NCBI GenBank assembly: GCA_016098155.1
Contig: JAAAJB010000144.1
Span: forward strand, 1-61,508
Length of the DNA stretch: 61,508 nucleotides
Direction: 5' to 3'
Source: Actinomortierella ambigua
Lineage: Eukaryota; Mortierellomycota; Mortierellomycetes; Mortierellales; Mortierellaceae
In this document: positions 10,389-19,908 of the stretch, in pieces
How the letters are laid out: each line of letters starts with the position of its first letter
Position numbering within the stretch: the first letter of the stretch is position 1
The notes under the pieces: generated by a model
Told to the model about the DNA's origin: nothing
What the model saw: only the letters and a program-made list of their open reading frames with translations
Databases searched by the model: none
Translations under genes and position numbers: made by a program

Positions 10389-12791
10389 ATGACGAACGCA
10401 TCCAAGCCCGCTCTTCCCATGGAGATTATCGAGGCCGTCATCTGGCGCGTCCCCGACGTGGCTACCTTGTATTCGCTGCTGACTGTCCATCGCAGCCTGT
10501 TTAAAGCGACGGTGCGCCGACTGTACTTCAACCCTTTGGAGATGGTGGTGCAGACCCGTGATTGGGGCCGATCCCTGAGACTACTGGTGGCAGTGCCTGG
10601 AGCATGTGGTCATGCAGGCAAGAGCGAATATTACATGTCCAAGCACCCTCCCATCCCAGAAGACCAGCTCCGGGCCGTCACCATGATGGACTATTTTTCG
10701 TTTATGCGCGAGCTTGCGTTTCCTCCGATGATTACGGATAGCCAATTTTGCAATGGCCAGGGCCCCAAAGAGATGGCCGAGTTGCTTGGTAGCTCGCAAG
10801 CTACAGACTCGGAAGCCATGCCTGCTCTGTATCATTTGGCGATCCTTTGGAATCTGGCCATGGGCCGCCTGGCCCAACTCGTAAAGATCCAGATCCCCAT
10901 GTGGGGGACGGTCCCGTACCTGATGGCCGTTTCTAGGATGACCAACGTCCGTTCGGTCGTCTTTGACGAGCGGTTCGAGACGGTCCCTGGACTGCAAGAC
11001 GTGCTTGCTATGTCGGATCGTGTGTTGATGTTCTGTACATCGTTCGAGGCGTACCATGGCGCAGGAAAGCTGCAGCAGATTGAGTTTTTTGGAGGATCGT
11101 CATCGAGTGTCAGTCAAGACGAGATGGCGAGACGTCGGGCTGTGGAAGATTATATGCTGGGCCAGGTACAAGCCCCACTCGCAGCAGCAGCAGCATCAGC
11201 AGCAGCATCAGCAACGCCGAGATTGATCAGCGAGTTGAACCTTCACCGACTGGAAGAAGCCGAACAAATGGGGCGAGGCTGGGACCTGACACGCGTGAAA
11301 GCCATTCTCCTCGACAGAACCACGGTCCTTGGTCAGAGCGCAACGACGATGAGCCCTATCATCCATCCAGGCGAGCTTTTGCAGCGTTGCCGTGGGCTCA
11401 ACCAGCTTCGCTGTGCGATTGACAGAAACGATGCCTTTACGTGGGCCGTGCAAGAGGCAAACGAGGCGCAGACATCTGCAGTCCAACGAGCTCTCTTCGT
11501 GGATCTCCAAAAGGCCGATCTAGCTTGTCCGCAGGATGTCCTGCCGACGATCCTTGACGATGTGCTGACTGGCTTTGGGCGTTCGTTGCATGACCTGAGC
11601 CTCTGTGCCATGTCCCCTGACACGCTAGGCGTTACAGGCAAAGCGACAAAGACCGCCCTCGGAGCGAATTGGGACCTGGCCCGTGTTCAGAGACTGACGA
11701 TCCAGGGTAGTCCCACCTTTGATTTTCACGCCGAGGCGTTCAAGCACTGTCCATCGCTCGAGACATTGGAAGTATCGCTGACCACGCGCGACAAGTACGA
11801 CTCGGCTCTGCTCCAGCCACAGCCAATCTGGACGACGATGCCGCACCTGCGCGTCTTGACGTTGGACGGCATGCTGGCACTCAAGTTCCATCCAGAGTCA
11901 TTGCGCCACATGCCGCAGCTGGAAGAGCTCATCTTGGGAGGCAATGTCCGCCTTACGGACCACAACCAAATCTATAACAATCGACCTCATCGCAATGTAC
12001 GTGGCTCGCCCGTGATGCCAGGCAAACCTGGTCCGCTGCCGTTCTCGCCGCGTTGGACCTGGGACTGGTCGATGCCCAAGCTGCGCGAGTTGTCGTTGCG
12101 AGGCGCGTTCGCGGCGATGATTGATTTCAAGTGGTTGAGCCATTGCCCGAACCTGGAGGCCCTGCTGCTTGACAATGCCGAGATTGGGATCGCGCTGAAT
12201 TTCTTTCCTCTACTTCAGTCCTATCTTCTCGAGGAGACTTTTTACCGTGTGGCTGGGCTGGAATCGCTTGGCAGTCGTCGTTTCGGTAAAGACTCTTCTG
12301 GTTCTTCGACAAAGTTGCGCGTGGTTTGCATTTCGGGCCGGTGGCATATCGGCGAGGACGACATCCGTCGAATCGTCACCTCGGTCGCCCCGAATCTCGT
12401 CTGCTTGGTCCTGAGCGGCTGCTTTGGCTATGAAACGTCGAACCTGGTCCAGATCGCGGAGGAACATGCGTACCTGCGGCATGTGTCGGCGGACGACAGT
12501 GTTGATCGCGACGAGGCGAAGGAGCTTGGGCTCTTGCGAATCCGTAATGACGACGACGATGAGGATGAAGAAGAAGAAGAAAAAGAAGAGGAAGGGAAGG
12601 AAGACGTGGTGATCGATGAGGAGGACAAGATGGACCCAGAGCTGCACTTCTTGAGTGGATCCCAGTCGTTGCCGACCAAGGACGAGTCGGCTGCCATGTC
12701 CCGATTCGGATACAAGGCGCGCGACGGACATTGCCGTTACAAATTTGAGAACGATATCTATTACTCTAGCCGTCGTCGCACAGCTCTTTGA
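10389..12791 (+). CDS. F-box / leucine-rich-repeat-like protein (paralogue 1)
   Basis: A single exon of 800 aa. The N-terminus (about residues 10-50) reads as an F-box: PMEIIEAVIWRVPDVATLYS followed by a second helix rich in Leu, Val and Arg. The rest has many short leucine-rich segments such as LETLEVSL, LRVLTLDG and LEELILGG, typical of degenerate LRR arrays in fungal F-box proteins. An acidic Asp/Glu/Lys tract lies near residues 718-745. F-box proteins link substrates to Skp1-Cullin1-Rbx1 ubiquitin ligases; the substrate cannot be predicted. The start at 10389 is preferred because it lies just before the F-box and downstream of a TATA-like element. It is clearly related to the gene at 22193-24583: both share the NPLE(M/T)V.QT.DWG segment and a similar C-terminal tail. 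Confidence 0.82.
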   Translation: MTNASKPALPMEIIEAVIWRVPDVATLYSLLTVHRSLFKATVRRLYFNPLEMVVQTRDWGRSLRLLVAVPGACGHAGKSEYYMSKHPPIPEDQLRAVTMMDYFSFMRELAFPPMITDSQFCNGQGPKEMAELLGSSQATDSEAMPALYHLAILWNLAMGRLAQLVKIQIPMWGTVPYLMAVSRMTNVRSVVFDERFETVPGLQDVLAMSDRVLMFCTSFEAYHGAGKLQQIEFFGGSSSSVSQDEMARRRAVEDYMLGQVQAPLAAAAASAAASATPRLISELNLHRLEEAEQMGRGWDLTRVKAILLDRTTVLGQSATTMSPIIHPGELLQRCRGLNQLRCAIDRNDAFTWAVQEANEAQTSAVQRALFVDLQKADLACPQDVLPTILDDVLTGFGRSLHDLSLCAMSPDTLGVTGKATKTALGANWDLARVQRLTIQGSPTFDFHAEAFKHCPSLETLEVSLTTRDKYDSALLQPQPIWTTMPHLRVLTLDGMLALKFHPESLRHMPQLEELILGGNVRLTDHNQIYNNRPHRNVRGSPVMPGKPGPLPFSPRWTWDWSMPKLRELSLRGAFAAMIDFKWLSHCPNLEALLLDNAEIGIALNFFPLLQSYLLEETFYRVAGLESLGSRRFGKDSSGSSTKLRVVCISGRWHIGEDDIRRIVTSVAPNLVCLVLSGCFGYETSNLVQIAEEHAYLRHVSADDSVDRDEAKELGLLRIRNDDDDEDEEEEEKEEEGKEDVVIDEEDKMDPELHFLSGSQSLPTKDESAAMSRFGYKARDGHCRYKFENDIYYSSRRRTAL

Positions 12792-12906
12792 AGAACCCAT
12801 CTTGTTTACCCCCCTATACTCTCCGTAGTTTTTTTTGTGTTGGCTGAAACGGCCCTTCTTTTTTTTTATTCATAAATCAATGGCATCAATCATCTACTCT
12901 TGTATG

Positions 12907-13330
12907 CTAGCGTTTGACCCAGGTTTCATTGGCGGTAGACATATCTAGGCGGGTACCCAAGCGAGCAAATAAATGAGTCCAAAACGCGGAAGTAAATCTG
13001 GGGTCACGGTCGGAGACTAGGGAGACAGGCAGGCCATGCAACCTGACCACATTCTTGAAGAACAGGTCAGCATAGTCTTGAGCGGTACAAGTGGACTTGC
13101 AAGGAACGAAGTGAACGGCCTTGCTAAATCGATCCACGAAGACTGCGATGGCGGTAAAGCCGTTCTTCGTTTCTGGGAGATTTGTTACCAAATCGGTGGC
13201 GACGTGCGATTAGGGCTGCTCCGGCACACTCAAGGGCGGGCTGTAGTAGCCCGTACGGGAGAAGCGAAGACTGCTTGACGAGCCGGCAGGTATAGCAAGA
13301 CCTGATGTATTTCTCTAGGTGTCGGCGCAT
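12907..13330 (-). pseudogene. Ty3/gypsy integrase fragment (two frames)
   Basis: The upstream part (13330-13124) contains a zinc-binding remnant with YIRSCYTCRLVKQSS and PYGLLQP, typical of the region before the integrase core. After a frameshift, 13191-12907 shows the core: VFVDRFSKAVHFVPC and LVSDRDPRFTSAFW. The expected next block ([10 protein letters not shown] with the third catalytic residue) is absent because the sequence leaves homology after LGTRLDMSTA. The piece is truncated and frameshifted. Confidence 0.85.
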
Positions 13331-13442
13331 ATTCGGCTAAAATGCTAGGGCGCTCAGGGGGATATAGGATCGTTCCAGGCCCGCGTGGCCCGCGTAGGCC
13401 GAGTCGTGGGCCTCGTACAGCAGGTCGTCCTTGATGTCGGCT

Positions 13443-14057
13443 TCATCCGGGATGCACATCCGGAGCCTCCCTCCGGACAAAGAGGAGCCCGTCGCGGATG
13501 ATGTAGTCGGAGGCATCGTCGTCACCATCGAGGCTCAAAAGTCGTTGGAAGATTTGTCCAAAGACCTTGTCATCGGCAATGCTCTTGCGGACCCTGTTGC
13601 GCAGATCAAGCCCAGTCGTGGGCGAGGAAGACGAGACGGGAGATAATGCATGGTCGGGACGTCGCGAGAGAGCGTCTGCGACGATGTTGAGCGGACCAGG
13701 CCGGTACAAGATATCAAAAGAGAACTCGGACAGATCGGAGAGGACGCGGGCTTGACTGCCGGACAGCGTCTTTTGACTCGTCAGGTACTTGAGAGCTTCA
13801 TGGTCAGTGATGACCTTGAACGGCTCTTTTGTACCGTGCAAGTAGACACGCCACTTGAGGAGAGCGTGCTGGATTTCCAGTGCCTCCTTTTCGTAGACTG
13901 TATACCGTTGTTCGGCCAGGTTGAGCATGCGGGATTCGTAGGCAACTGGGTGGCCCTTTTGCAGTAGAACGACACCAACGGCGAAGTCAGAAGCATCGGT
14001 TTGCACTTCGGCAGGGGCATCAGGATCGAAAATCGCTAGGACAGGAGCGGAAGACAA
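13443..14057 (-). pseudogene. Ty3/gypsy RNase H domain
   Basis: The reading begins SAPVLAIFDPDAPAEVQTDA and continues with a GVVLLQKG segment, RYTVYEKEALEI, a VITDHEALKYLTSQ motif and LSRRPDH at the end, the typical block order of the gypsy RNase H region. It overlaps the end of the reverse transcriptase reading by about 20 bases in another frame. In the intact element this would be one polyprotein. Confidence 0.85.
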
Positions 14058-15100
14058 GGCGGTCTTGAGAGCGTCGAAGGAGGAGATCTGAGCAAGTCAG
14101 ACAGCGGAGTGGCAAGAGCGGCCATGTTGGGAATGAGCTTGCGGTAGTAGTTCACTAGCCCCAGAAATTGTTGCACATGCTTGACCGAAGACAGAGGAGG
14201 CCAATCTTGGACAGACTTGACCTTGGAGGGATCCACGCGGATACCATTGGCGCATACGATGTGTCCTAGGAAAGGAATCTCGGACTTGAAGAAGTCCCAC
14301 TTGCTTTCTTTGGCGAATAGGCGGGCTTGGCGAAGCTTGTCAAGGATGCGTCGTAAGTCGATCGTGTGCTGCTCCGGGGTTGGGTTGTACACACAGATGT
14401 CGTCGAGGGGGATCACGCTGCACACGTTGATCTCATCCTTGAACACTGAGTGCATCAGACGCATGAGGGAAGCAACGGCTCCTTTAGCACCCATGGGGCA
14501 GACGAGGTACTCGTAAAGGCCAAGGGCGGGGGTCTTGAAAGCGGTATTGTATACGTCTTCTTCAGCCATTCGTAACTGGTAGTACCTAGAACGCAGATCA
14601 GTCTTGCTGAAGACTTTGGCACCATGCAAATGATCCATCAGCTGGTCGATATGAGGCAAGGGGTAGGCGTCAAACACAGTTTGCTTTTCGAGGGCTCGGT
14701 AATCAATACACATCCTCAGGTCGCCTTCCTTATTGCGGATAAAAAACACCGGAGCGCCATAGGGCGAGGTACGTGGACGGATAAAGCCATGATCCAGAAG
14801 ATTATTGACTTGACGGCGAAGCTCGTCTTGCTCGGCAAGAGAGAGCTTGTACAAGGGTCGTGACACAGGTTCGGCACCAGGGACGAGCTTGGTACGATGA
14901 TCTACATCGCGTTTGGGAGGCAGGCCCTTGGGCAAGTTGGCAGGAAATACATCGTCATATTCATTTAGAATTGCTTGAACGGACTCAGCAACGGCTAGGT
15001 CAGGGGATGCGGTGGCAGGCACAGGATCGCTGGCTTGTTGAACTAGACGCACAAAGGTCGGATTGCGCTTGGCAGCGCGCTTGAATTGAGATGCGGTCAT
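14036..15100 (-). pseudogene. Ty3/gypsy reverse transcriptase domain with altered active site
   Basis: A reading of 354 residues contains HGFIRPRTSPYGAPVFFIR, LRMCIDYRALEKQT, YPLPHIDQLMDHLHGAKVFS and, near the C-terminus, FLGHIVCANGIRVDPSKV and QQFLGLVNYYRKLIPN. These are standard gypsy reverse transcriptase blocks. The catalytic YxDD box reads PLDDI, so the tyrosine is lost, and the usual PFGLxNAP block reads PMGAKGAVAS. It is well preserved in length but very likely inactive. Confidence 0.88.
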
Positions 15101-15162
15101 CGGGCTGTCTCAGGATACCGGTGAGTGAGCACCGACCAAGCACACATCGTGCTGGACCATGA

Positions 15163-15528
15163 TTAAATCATTCTGCCAATCAACGAACATGATCCTCGGA
15201 AGCGAGCCATGGTTTTCCTAGCCTCATATACCAGGTCGGCCACATAGAAAGTGATCAGGTGTCCGTAACGAGCATGGAGGCGTAATCGGATTTGACAAAA
15301 TCGACCGATGCGTTGTGATCGCCCATCGGCCATGTCAATGTTGAACATGATGCGGGTACGGCTAGTCTCGAGGCGTAGGCGCTTGACGGTAGCGGCACTG
15401 ATAAAATTGCTGGAAGCACTAGAGTCCACCAAACAGCGGACGCGTTGCTGGCAGGGATTCTCTTCAAACGTTTGACGAAATTTCAATATCTCCCACTTTG
15501 CACGTTTTCTCTCCTTTCTCTTCGACAT
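15163..15528 (-). pseudogene. Ty3/gypsy retropepsin-like protease remnant
   Basis: The segment CLVDSSASSNFISAATVKRL matches a retroelement aspartic protease start, where D-S/T-G-A is expected. The catalytic triplet glycine is replaced (DSSA). It ends before the reverse transcriptase reading begins in another phase. Confidence 0.7.
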
Positions 15529-15760
15529 TAGGTCGGCTGCTGCATGTGGTTAGTGACAGTGTCAAGAAATTTGAAAAAGACATCCAGCTGTGTCAACTAC
15601 ATGAAATAGTTTGTCAAACGTTTACAAACATGTTTGATATTGAGAAACCCTGGTTGCTGGTTTGATCAAGGCGTCGACATGGAGCAAGTGCAAGGCATTA
15701 CCAGGCTCAGGACTGGCAGAGGCAAAGTAGTATAATTCCCATAAGCTGGCATCAGACAAA
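15529..15760 (-). other. non-coding link between gag and protease remnants
   Basis: No open reading frame is seen. The stretch includes a near-palindromic run around 15609-15630 built from GTTTGT and ACAAAC. It is presumably decayed internal retroelement sequence. Confidence 0.3.
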
Positions 15761-15964
15761 TCACCAAGATAAAAGGGAGGAGCGCCAGGGTAGGTTTTTT
15801 ATTTTCGGAGAGGCAGATCGTGCATCCGATTTGTCAGAGTCAGAAGACGAAACTATAGACGATAGCTCATCGGGAGGAGGAATGTAATCGGGGTCAAGTA
15901 CAGAATCGTCTTTCGAGCTGTCAGCGTTAAACGGGTCAAGGTCAGAGTGGTAACCATCACTCAA
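15761..15964 (-). pseudogene. acidic Ser/Asp-rich continuation of gag
   Basis: A 67-residue reading overlaps the last codons of the gag reading in another frame. It is rich in Ser and Asp and contains DPDYIPPPDELSSIVSSSD. It looks like coding sequence separated from gag by a frameshift. No zinc knuckle is visible. Confidence 0.4.
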
Positions 15965-16719
15965 GCGGTCGACTTGGAGTGAACCGTGGGAGGCGAGGAA
16001 GACAGTTGGGTACTCATGGTAGCCCCAGAACGCGCTAGCGAGCGGGATTTGGCGGGTCGCGGTGAATCGCCATCAGCGCTACGTTTCTTGACGTTGGCGG
16101 GACCATGCATTGCGCTCAGTTCCTCGACAAAATCATTGAAGGCGGCAAAGTGGCGCACACGGTGACCAGCCGACAAGCCGAAATTCGTCAGCATGTTGTT
16201 GATGACCTCGGTGACCTTCTCTTGAAGCGCGGGCACAAAGTAGTCGGCCTCAGAGTCATTCATCGAATACAGGCGCATCTCTGTACGCAGACGGCGTGCA
16301 AATTCGACCCAGGTCTCATTGGCCCGACGACCGTCATGAACGAGCCTGACGACTTGATCGCGTCGAACTGCATCGCTCAGGGTGACCTTGATGAACGCAG
16401 ACGCACAGAAATCCCAATTCGGGGGTTCAGGAAAGGGGATACCAGCGGCGAGGGCGTTTTGCTTGCGGCTACGGATCTCCGCCTCGAACTGGGCAATGGC
16501 ATCCTCGACATCGACAAGGTTGCCAAGGAGACGGTAGATATTGTTGGCGAGGTACGACTCGCTCTCTTTATTGGTGACGCGTCGTTGCGGCTTGGTGAGG
16601 AAACCCACCGGTTGATCACCTTCCTTGAAGCGAAGGTAAGAGCGATTAATGCGGAGAGTGGTGGGGTCAGCAGGATTCGCGGACGCATCCGTGGGGGAAG
16701 CCGCCTTGGTGAGTCTCAT
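15961..16719 (-). pseudogene. gag-like reading, downstream part
   Basis: A reading of 252 residues, mostly helical and charged, contains WVEFARRLRTEMRLY, which resembles the retrotransposon Gag capsid region, and ends in a Ser/Lys/Arg-rich tail. It overlaps the preceding gag-like reading (16667-17128) in a different frame. Identification rests mainly on position upstream of the protease and reverse transcriptase. Confidence 0.55.
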
Positions 16720-17128
16720 GAGATATGATCACGAGAGCAGGCTGAACACGAGACCTTTTGGGCGGCCGGTCCTTGGCGCCAAGCTCGTCCAACGTAGCAA
16801 GCAGACGCTTGCGATCCTCGCAATCGTCGGGTCCATGCATCTTCTCAAGATAAGTGATGAACAGATGTGCCGAGTCGATTGCAAGGGATTTTGATGGATC
16901 CGCCACCTTCACCAAGTTGCTCCTGACATCCATGACGTATAGCAGAGTCATTGTGTCCAGCACATGCGATGGAATGGTGGCCTTCATGTAATCCAGCAGA
17001 ACCACACGGGACGGTGATGCATCCACTTTGTAAATCCGCACCAACCTTTCCAGGGTCCAGGAATAGCGCTGATAGGGTTCGTTGGAGGGGCGTCCTCTGG
17101 CGATGGCGATCTTCGCCTGTTGTTCCAT
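16667..17128 (-). pseudogene. gag-like reading, upstream part
   Basis: A reading of 153 residues starts MEQQAKIAIARGRPSNEPYQ and has a helical, charged composition. It lies directly upstream of the second gag-like piece and overlaps it by about 50 bases in another frame, so the two may be one original gene split by a frameshift. No zinc knuckle is seen. Confidence 0.45.
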
Positions 17129-17167
17129 GTCGTTAGGGGTAAGCGGCTACGCAAGCGCAGTTCGTAA

Positions 17168-18215
17168 TCACAGAGTTGGTGGAGCTGGTATTCGTTTATT
17201 GCACTTGTGTGTCGTGCACTCTGCTTCGCACGGCCTGGGAAGGGCGCCTCTCTGTCGCCGCTGCGGGATCTCTGGGCGAGCGACAAAGTTGCACTGGGGA
17301 CAGTGGAACACGCCCAAGCATGAGCGGTAATAAGTGCGGACACTTTTACGCGACTCATTCCGGCCGTATCCCATGAATTCCCAGCCAACGTCATGCGCCT
17401 GGGTGTCCGTCTCATTCTCCTGCATGTAATGGACGATGATGACATCGCTGTCGACAAATTCCTTGGGATTTGTACCCCTGCAAAAACAAAAACAAAAAAA
17501 ATTAGATGCTGACTCCTGTTTACATATTGTGCTATTGCATCCGACATTTACGTGTACTCACATGAAAGTGTGCTTGGTGGCACCAGGCTCCTCCAGCTTG
17601 TCGGGTTTACACGCCTCTAGATCCCTATTATAGTGATTCAATTTGGGTTTTACAAATTTTAGCTCGAGTCCTCTTTGAAATTTTCTCCTATGCCACAATG
17701 TGATGCTGTCATACACTTACTCGTTAATTATTCGCCCCCAAAGGTCGTCAGATTCCTGGGAGAAGAGGTCAATGCCCTCTTCACCCTCCGAATCCGATGA
17801 CACCACGTCCACATCGTGGCTCTGAGATCTAAAGTATTCAGTAAACATAAAGGAGTCGGCGGGCCATCACCGAAGCAATCTATGAAAGAAATCGATTCCT
17901 CTCCTTTCTTCAGTATACACTGTACTTCTTCTCTTCAGGCGTCTTGGAGCCGGTGGTGACGAAGTCTTCGCCCTCCGAGTCCGATCACAGTGAGATCACG
18001 TCAAAATCGTGGCTCTCCGATCTAAAGTATTCAGTAAACATAAAAGGAGTCAGCGAGCCATCAGCGAAGCAATCTATGAAAGAAAATCGATTCCTCTCCT
18101 TTCTTCAGTATACACTGTACCTCTTCTCTTCAGGTACCATGGAGCTGGTAGTGAAAGAATCATCCACCATTCCCCCTTGCGCATCTTCTGGTTCTGGGGA
18201 GGACGTCAGATCAAT
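17168..18215 (-). pseudogene. broken gene with a GCM/WRKY-like zinc finger
   Basis: Reading the minus strand and splicing at GT..AG sites gives a Ser/Glu-rich exon (SSPEPEDAQGG), two related exons carrying SDSEGE, then GIDLFSQESDDLWGRIINE, a short exon (DLEACKPDKLEEPGATKHTF), and a long exon from about 17480 with DVGWEFMGYGRN and YYRSCLGVFHCPQCNFVARP. The last motif matches the first half of GCM1/WRKY-type zinc fingers found in fungal transposon-derived proteins. The second half (THKC ... YQLHQLCDYELRL) is present only after a frame change near 17185, and the gene stops at 17168, 40 bases before the gag-like region. One duplicated SDSEGE exon has an in-frame stop. Family assignment is from pattern only. 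Confidence 0.5.
17784..18134. repeat. tandem duplication of a 187-195 bp unit
   Basis: Two copies lie at about 17784-17939 and 17971-18134 and share long blocks such as CTAAAGTATTCAGTAAACAT and TTTCTTCAGTATACACTGTA. The offset grows from 187 to 193 to 195 bases because of a 6-base and a 2-base insertion in the second copy. On the minus strand the unit is one small acidic exon plus its flanking intron. Confidence 0.85.
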
Positions 18216-18343
18216 ATAAGCCGGTCTATGTAGAAAAAGAATGATACATCCATGTTAGCGTGTCGTCAAAGTCTAATGCATAAATAGCAAGATCGTAGCG
18301 AATGCTCCATACTTATCATCCTCGATCTGAGCAGAAACTTTGG

Positions 18344-18371
18344 TTAGCCTTGCCGAGCGCAGCGAGGCTAA
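18344..18371. repeat. inverted repeat / hairpin A
   Basis: TTAGCCTTGC and GCGAGGCTAA form 10-bp arms with one mismatch around an 8-base loop. Confidence 0.65.
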
Positions 18372-18375
18372 CAGG

Positions 18376-18424
18376 CCCATTATACTCTAGGCAACTCTCC
18401 TGTAGTTGCCTAGAGTATAATGGG
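18376..18424. repeat. perfect 21-bp inverted repeat / hairpin B
   Basis: Arms at 18376-18396 and 18404-18424 are exact reverse complements (21 of 21) around the 7-base loop CTCCTGT. It starts only four bases after hairpin A. Confidence 0.95.
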
Positions 18425-18499
18425 TTCAAAAGGTTTGGCCAAAGGATTTAAGCTCTTGCGCTTGGCTGATGGAGATGGCAGATGGGCTGACTCGACGGC

Positions 18500-19190
18500 A
18501 GACTCACTATTAATCATAGAGAGGCCGTGGAAGCGTTAGTCGCATTGTTGTAGGCGAATTAAAGGGCGGAAAGATATTTGTCCCAGTCATCCTGTCGGTG
18601 GCTGACATAGGCCTGAGCATGGTTTTGAGGGTTTGGTTGGCTCGTTCCGTTTGGCCGTCGGTCTGAGGGTGGAGCGACGTCGACATGCCCAGCTTGGTGC
18701 CCATGAGGGCGGTCAATTCGGATCAACCCGAAGGGTGCCATGATCAGTGTAAACAACAAAGTGTTGGCCATCCAAGTAGTGACGCCAGATTTTGAGAGCA
18801 TGACACATGGCGAGGAGTTCCTGCTCGTGGGTGGAGTAGTTGCGCTCGGCACTAGAATTTTTTTTTCTTTTTTTTTTTTGGATGTGAATGTCACTGGTCT
18901 AGCGCCGCCAGAGGGGTCTGTTTGGAAGTGTACAGCACCCATGGCGAAGCGGGATGCGTCTGTTTCCACGGTCGTTGGAAGGTCGGGATCGAAGATGCGC
19001 AGCACAGAGGCAGAGTTGATGGCATCCTTGAGGGCGTTGAAGGCTGCTTCTTAGGCGTCGCCCCATAGGAAGGTTTTGTCCTTACCGATGAGATTGAAGA
19101 GAGGGAGGGATGGAAGCGAAGTTGTGTACGTAGTTGGCTTGCAAGGCCAACACCTGCACTGAGTCCCACAGCGCTGACCTTTTCAAGCTC
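18500..19190 (-). mobile_element. second Ty3/gypsy fragment with internal deletion
   Basis: On the minus strand the order is: end of reverse transcriptase (ANYVHNFASIP, FLWGDA then a stop codon), the connection to RNase H (SASVLRIFDPDLPTTVETDA), RNase H ([30 protein letters not shown]), then directly integrase ([20 protein letters not shown]). The zinc-binding domain and most of the integrase core are missing, so about 1 kb has been deleted between 18710 and 18730. An A/T homopolymer around 18857-18880 breaks the RNase H frame, and there are further stops. The [10 protein letters not shown] block present here is the one missing from the first element. Confidence 0.85.
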
Positions 19191-19344
19191 GTGTAATATT
19201 GATGTGTGAGGAAGAGCTCGGAGCCAAAGTCCTAAGAACTATTGGAGCGAAGGTGCTGTTTAAATATATCCCCCTAGTGGGTGAGATCGCTGAAGGAGAA
19301 CTTTCTGTTGACTGCCTGACTTGACCATGAGTAGCGTTCCATAT

Positions 19345-19640
19345 TGAATGACCTGATTCGAAATTCGATTCTATCCATGCGACGTTATCGAGTTCGAATG
19401 AGGATTTTATGCCGTTAATAGCTTATTGAACTGAGCGCCATTCGATTCGATAGCCGTTCACTTCAATTGTCATTCGATTAACAACAAAAAAACGCGGGCC
19501 ATGCGAGCTACGACGGTATAGTTATATACGCAAATGATCGAATCAAACGCGTTTAGAGAGGTGACTCTTCTCAAACGGCTATGGAGTGGAATCCAATGAA
19601 TCGAATGGCCATCGACTCGAATTCGAAATGGTCTCGATCT
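19345..19640. repeat. cluster of TTCGAAT/ATTCGAT motifs
   Basis: At least eight occurrences of TTCGA(A/T) or its complement are scattered over about 300 bases (for example ATTCGAAATTCGATTC and CTCGAATTCGAAATGG). The spacing is irregular. It may be a decayed minisatellite. Confidence 0.5.
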
Positions 19641-19831
19641 ATTCATTCGTTAAGAAACACTGGGCAAGATTTGACGCTATTAAGAGTTAACTGGCAACGC
19701 AGGCCCCGGCATAGCGTGCTAAGTGCTGAAAAGCAAGTAAGAACAGGGAACGCTACTCCTTTTCTTTCATCACAACCGGTGAATGCAAACGTAAATTCCA
19801 AAAAAAAACGTGCAATAGGCAGTCTATATGT

Positions 19832-19908
19832 CCAGTGAAGAGTGTGTCTTTCGGGATGCACCTTATACATGTGACCCACCACCAGCCGCACCCACTCAGA
19901 AGGGTCGC
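19832..19908 (-). repeat. 77-bp dispersed repeat, copy 1
   Basis: The reverse complement of this segment matches 32854-32930 over its full 77 bases without gaps, at roughly 80% identity by eye. Shared blocks include GCGACCCTTCTG and AAGGTGCATCCCGAA. Confidence 0.75.

Larger units (their letters stand above)
12907..17128 (-). mobile_element. degenerate, truncated Ty3/gypsy-type LTR retrotransposon
   Basis: On the minus strand the remnants run in the order gag, acidic region, protease, reverse transcriptase, RNase H, zinc-binding domain and integrase core, which is the Ty3/gypsy order. The reading frame changes several times. The integrase is cut off at about 12930, soon after its second catalytic region. 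No LTR pair, primer-binding site or polypurine tract could be recognised, so the element lacks its ends. Several catalytic motifs are altered (see component entries). It is almost certainly inactive. Confidence 0.9.

Noticed and set aside
12907..19190. Intact retrotransposon with LTRs
   Set aside because: No direct terminal repeats, primer-binding site or complete integrase were found, and several frames are broken.
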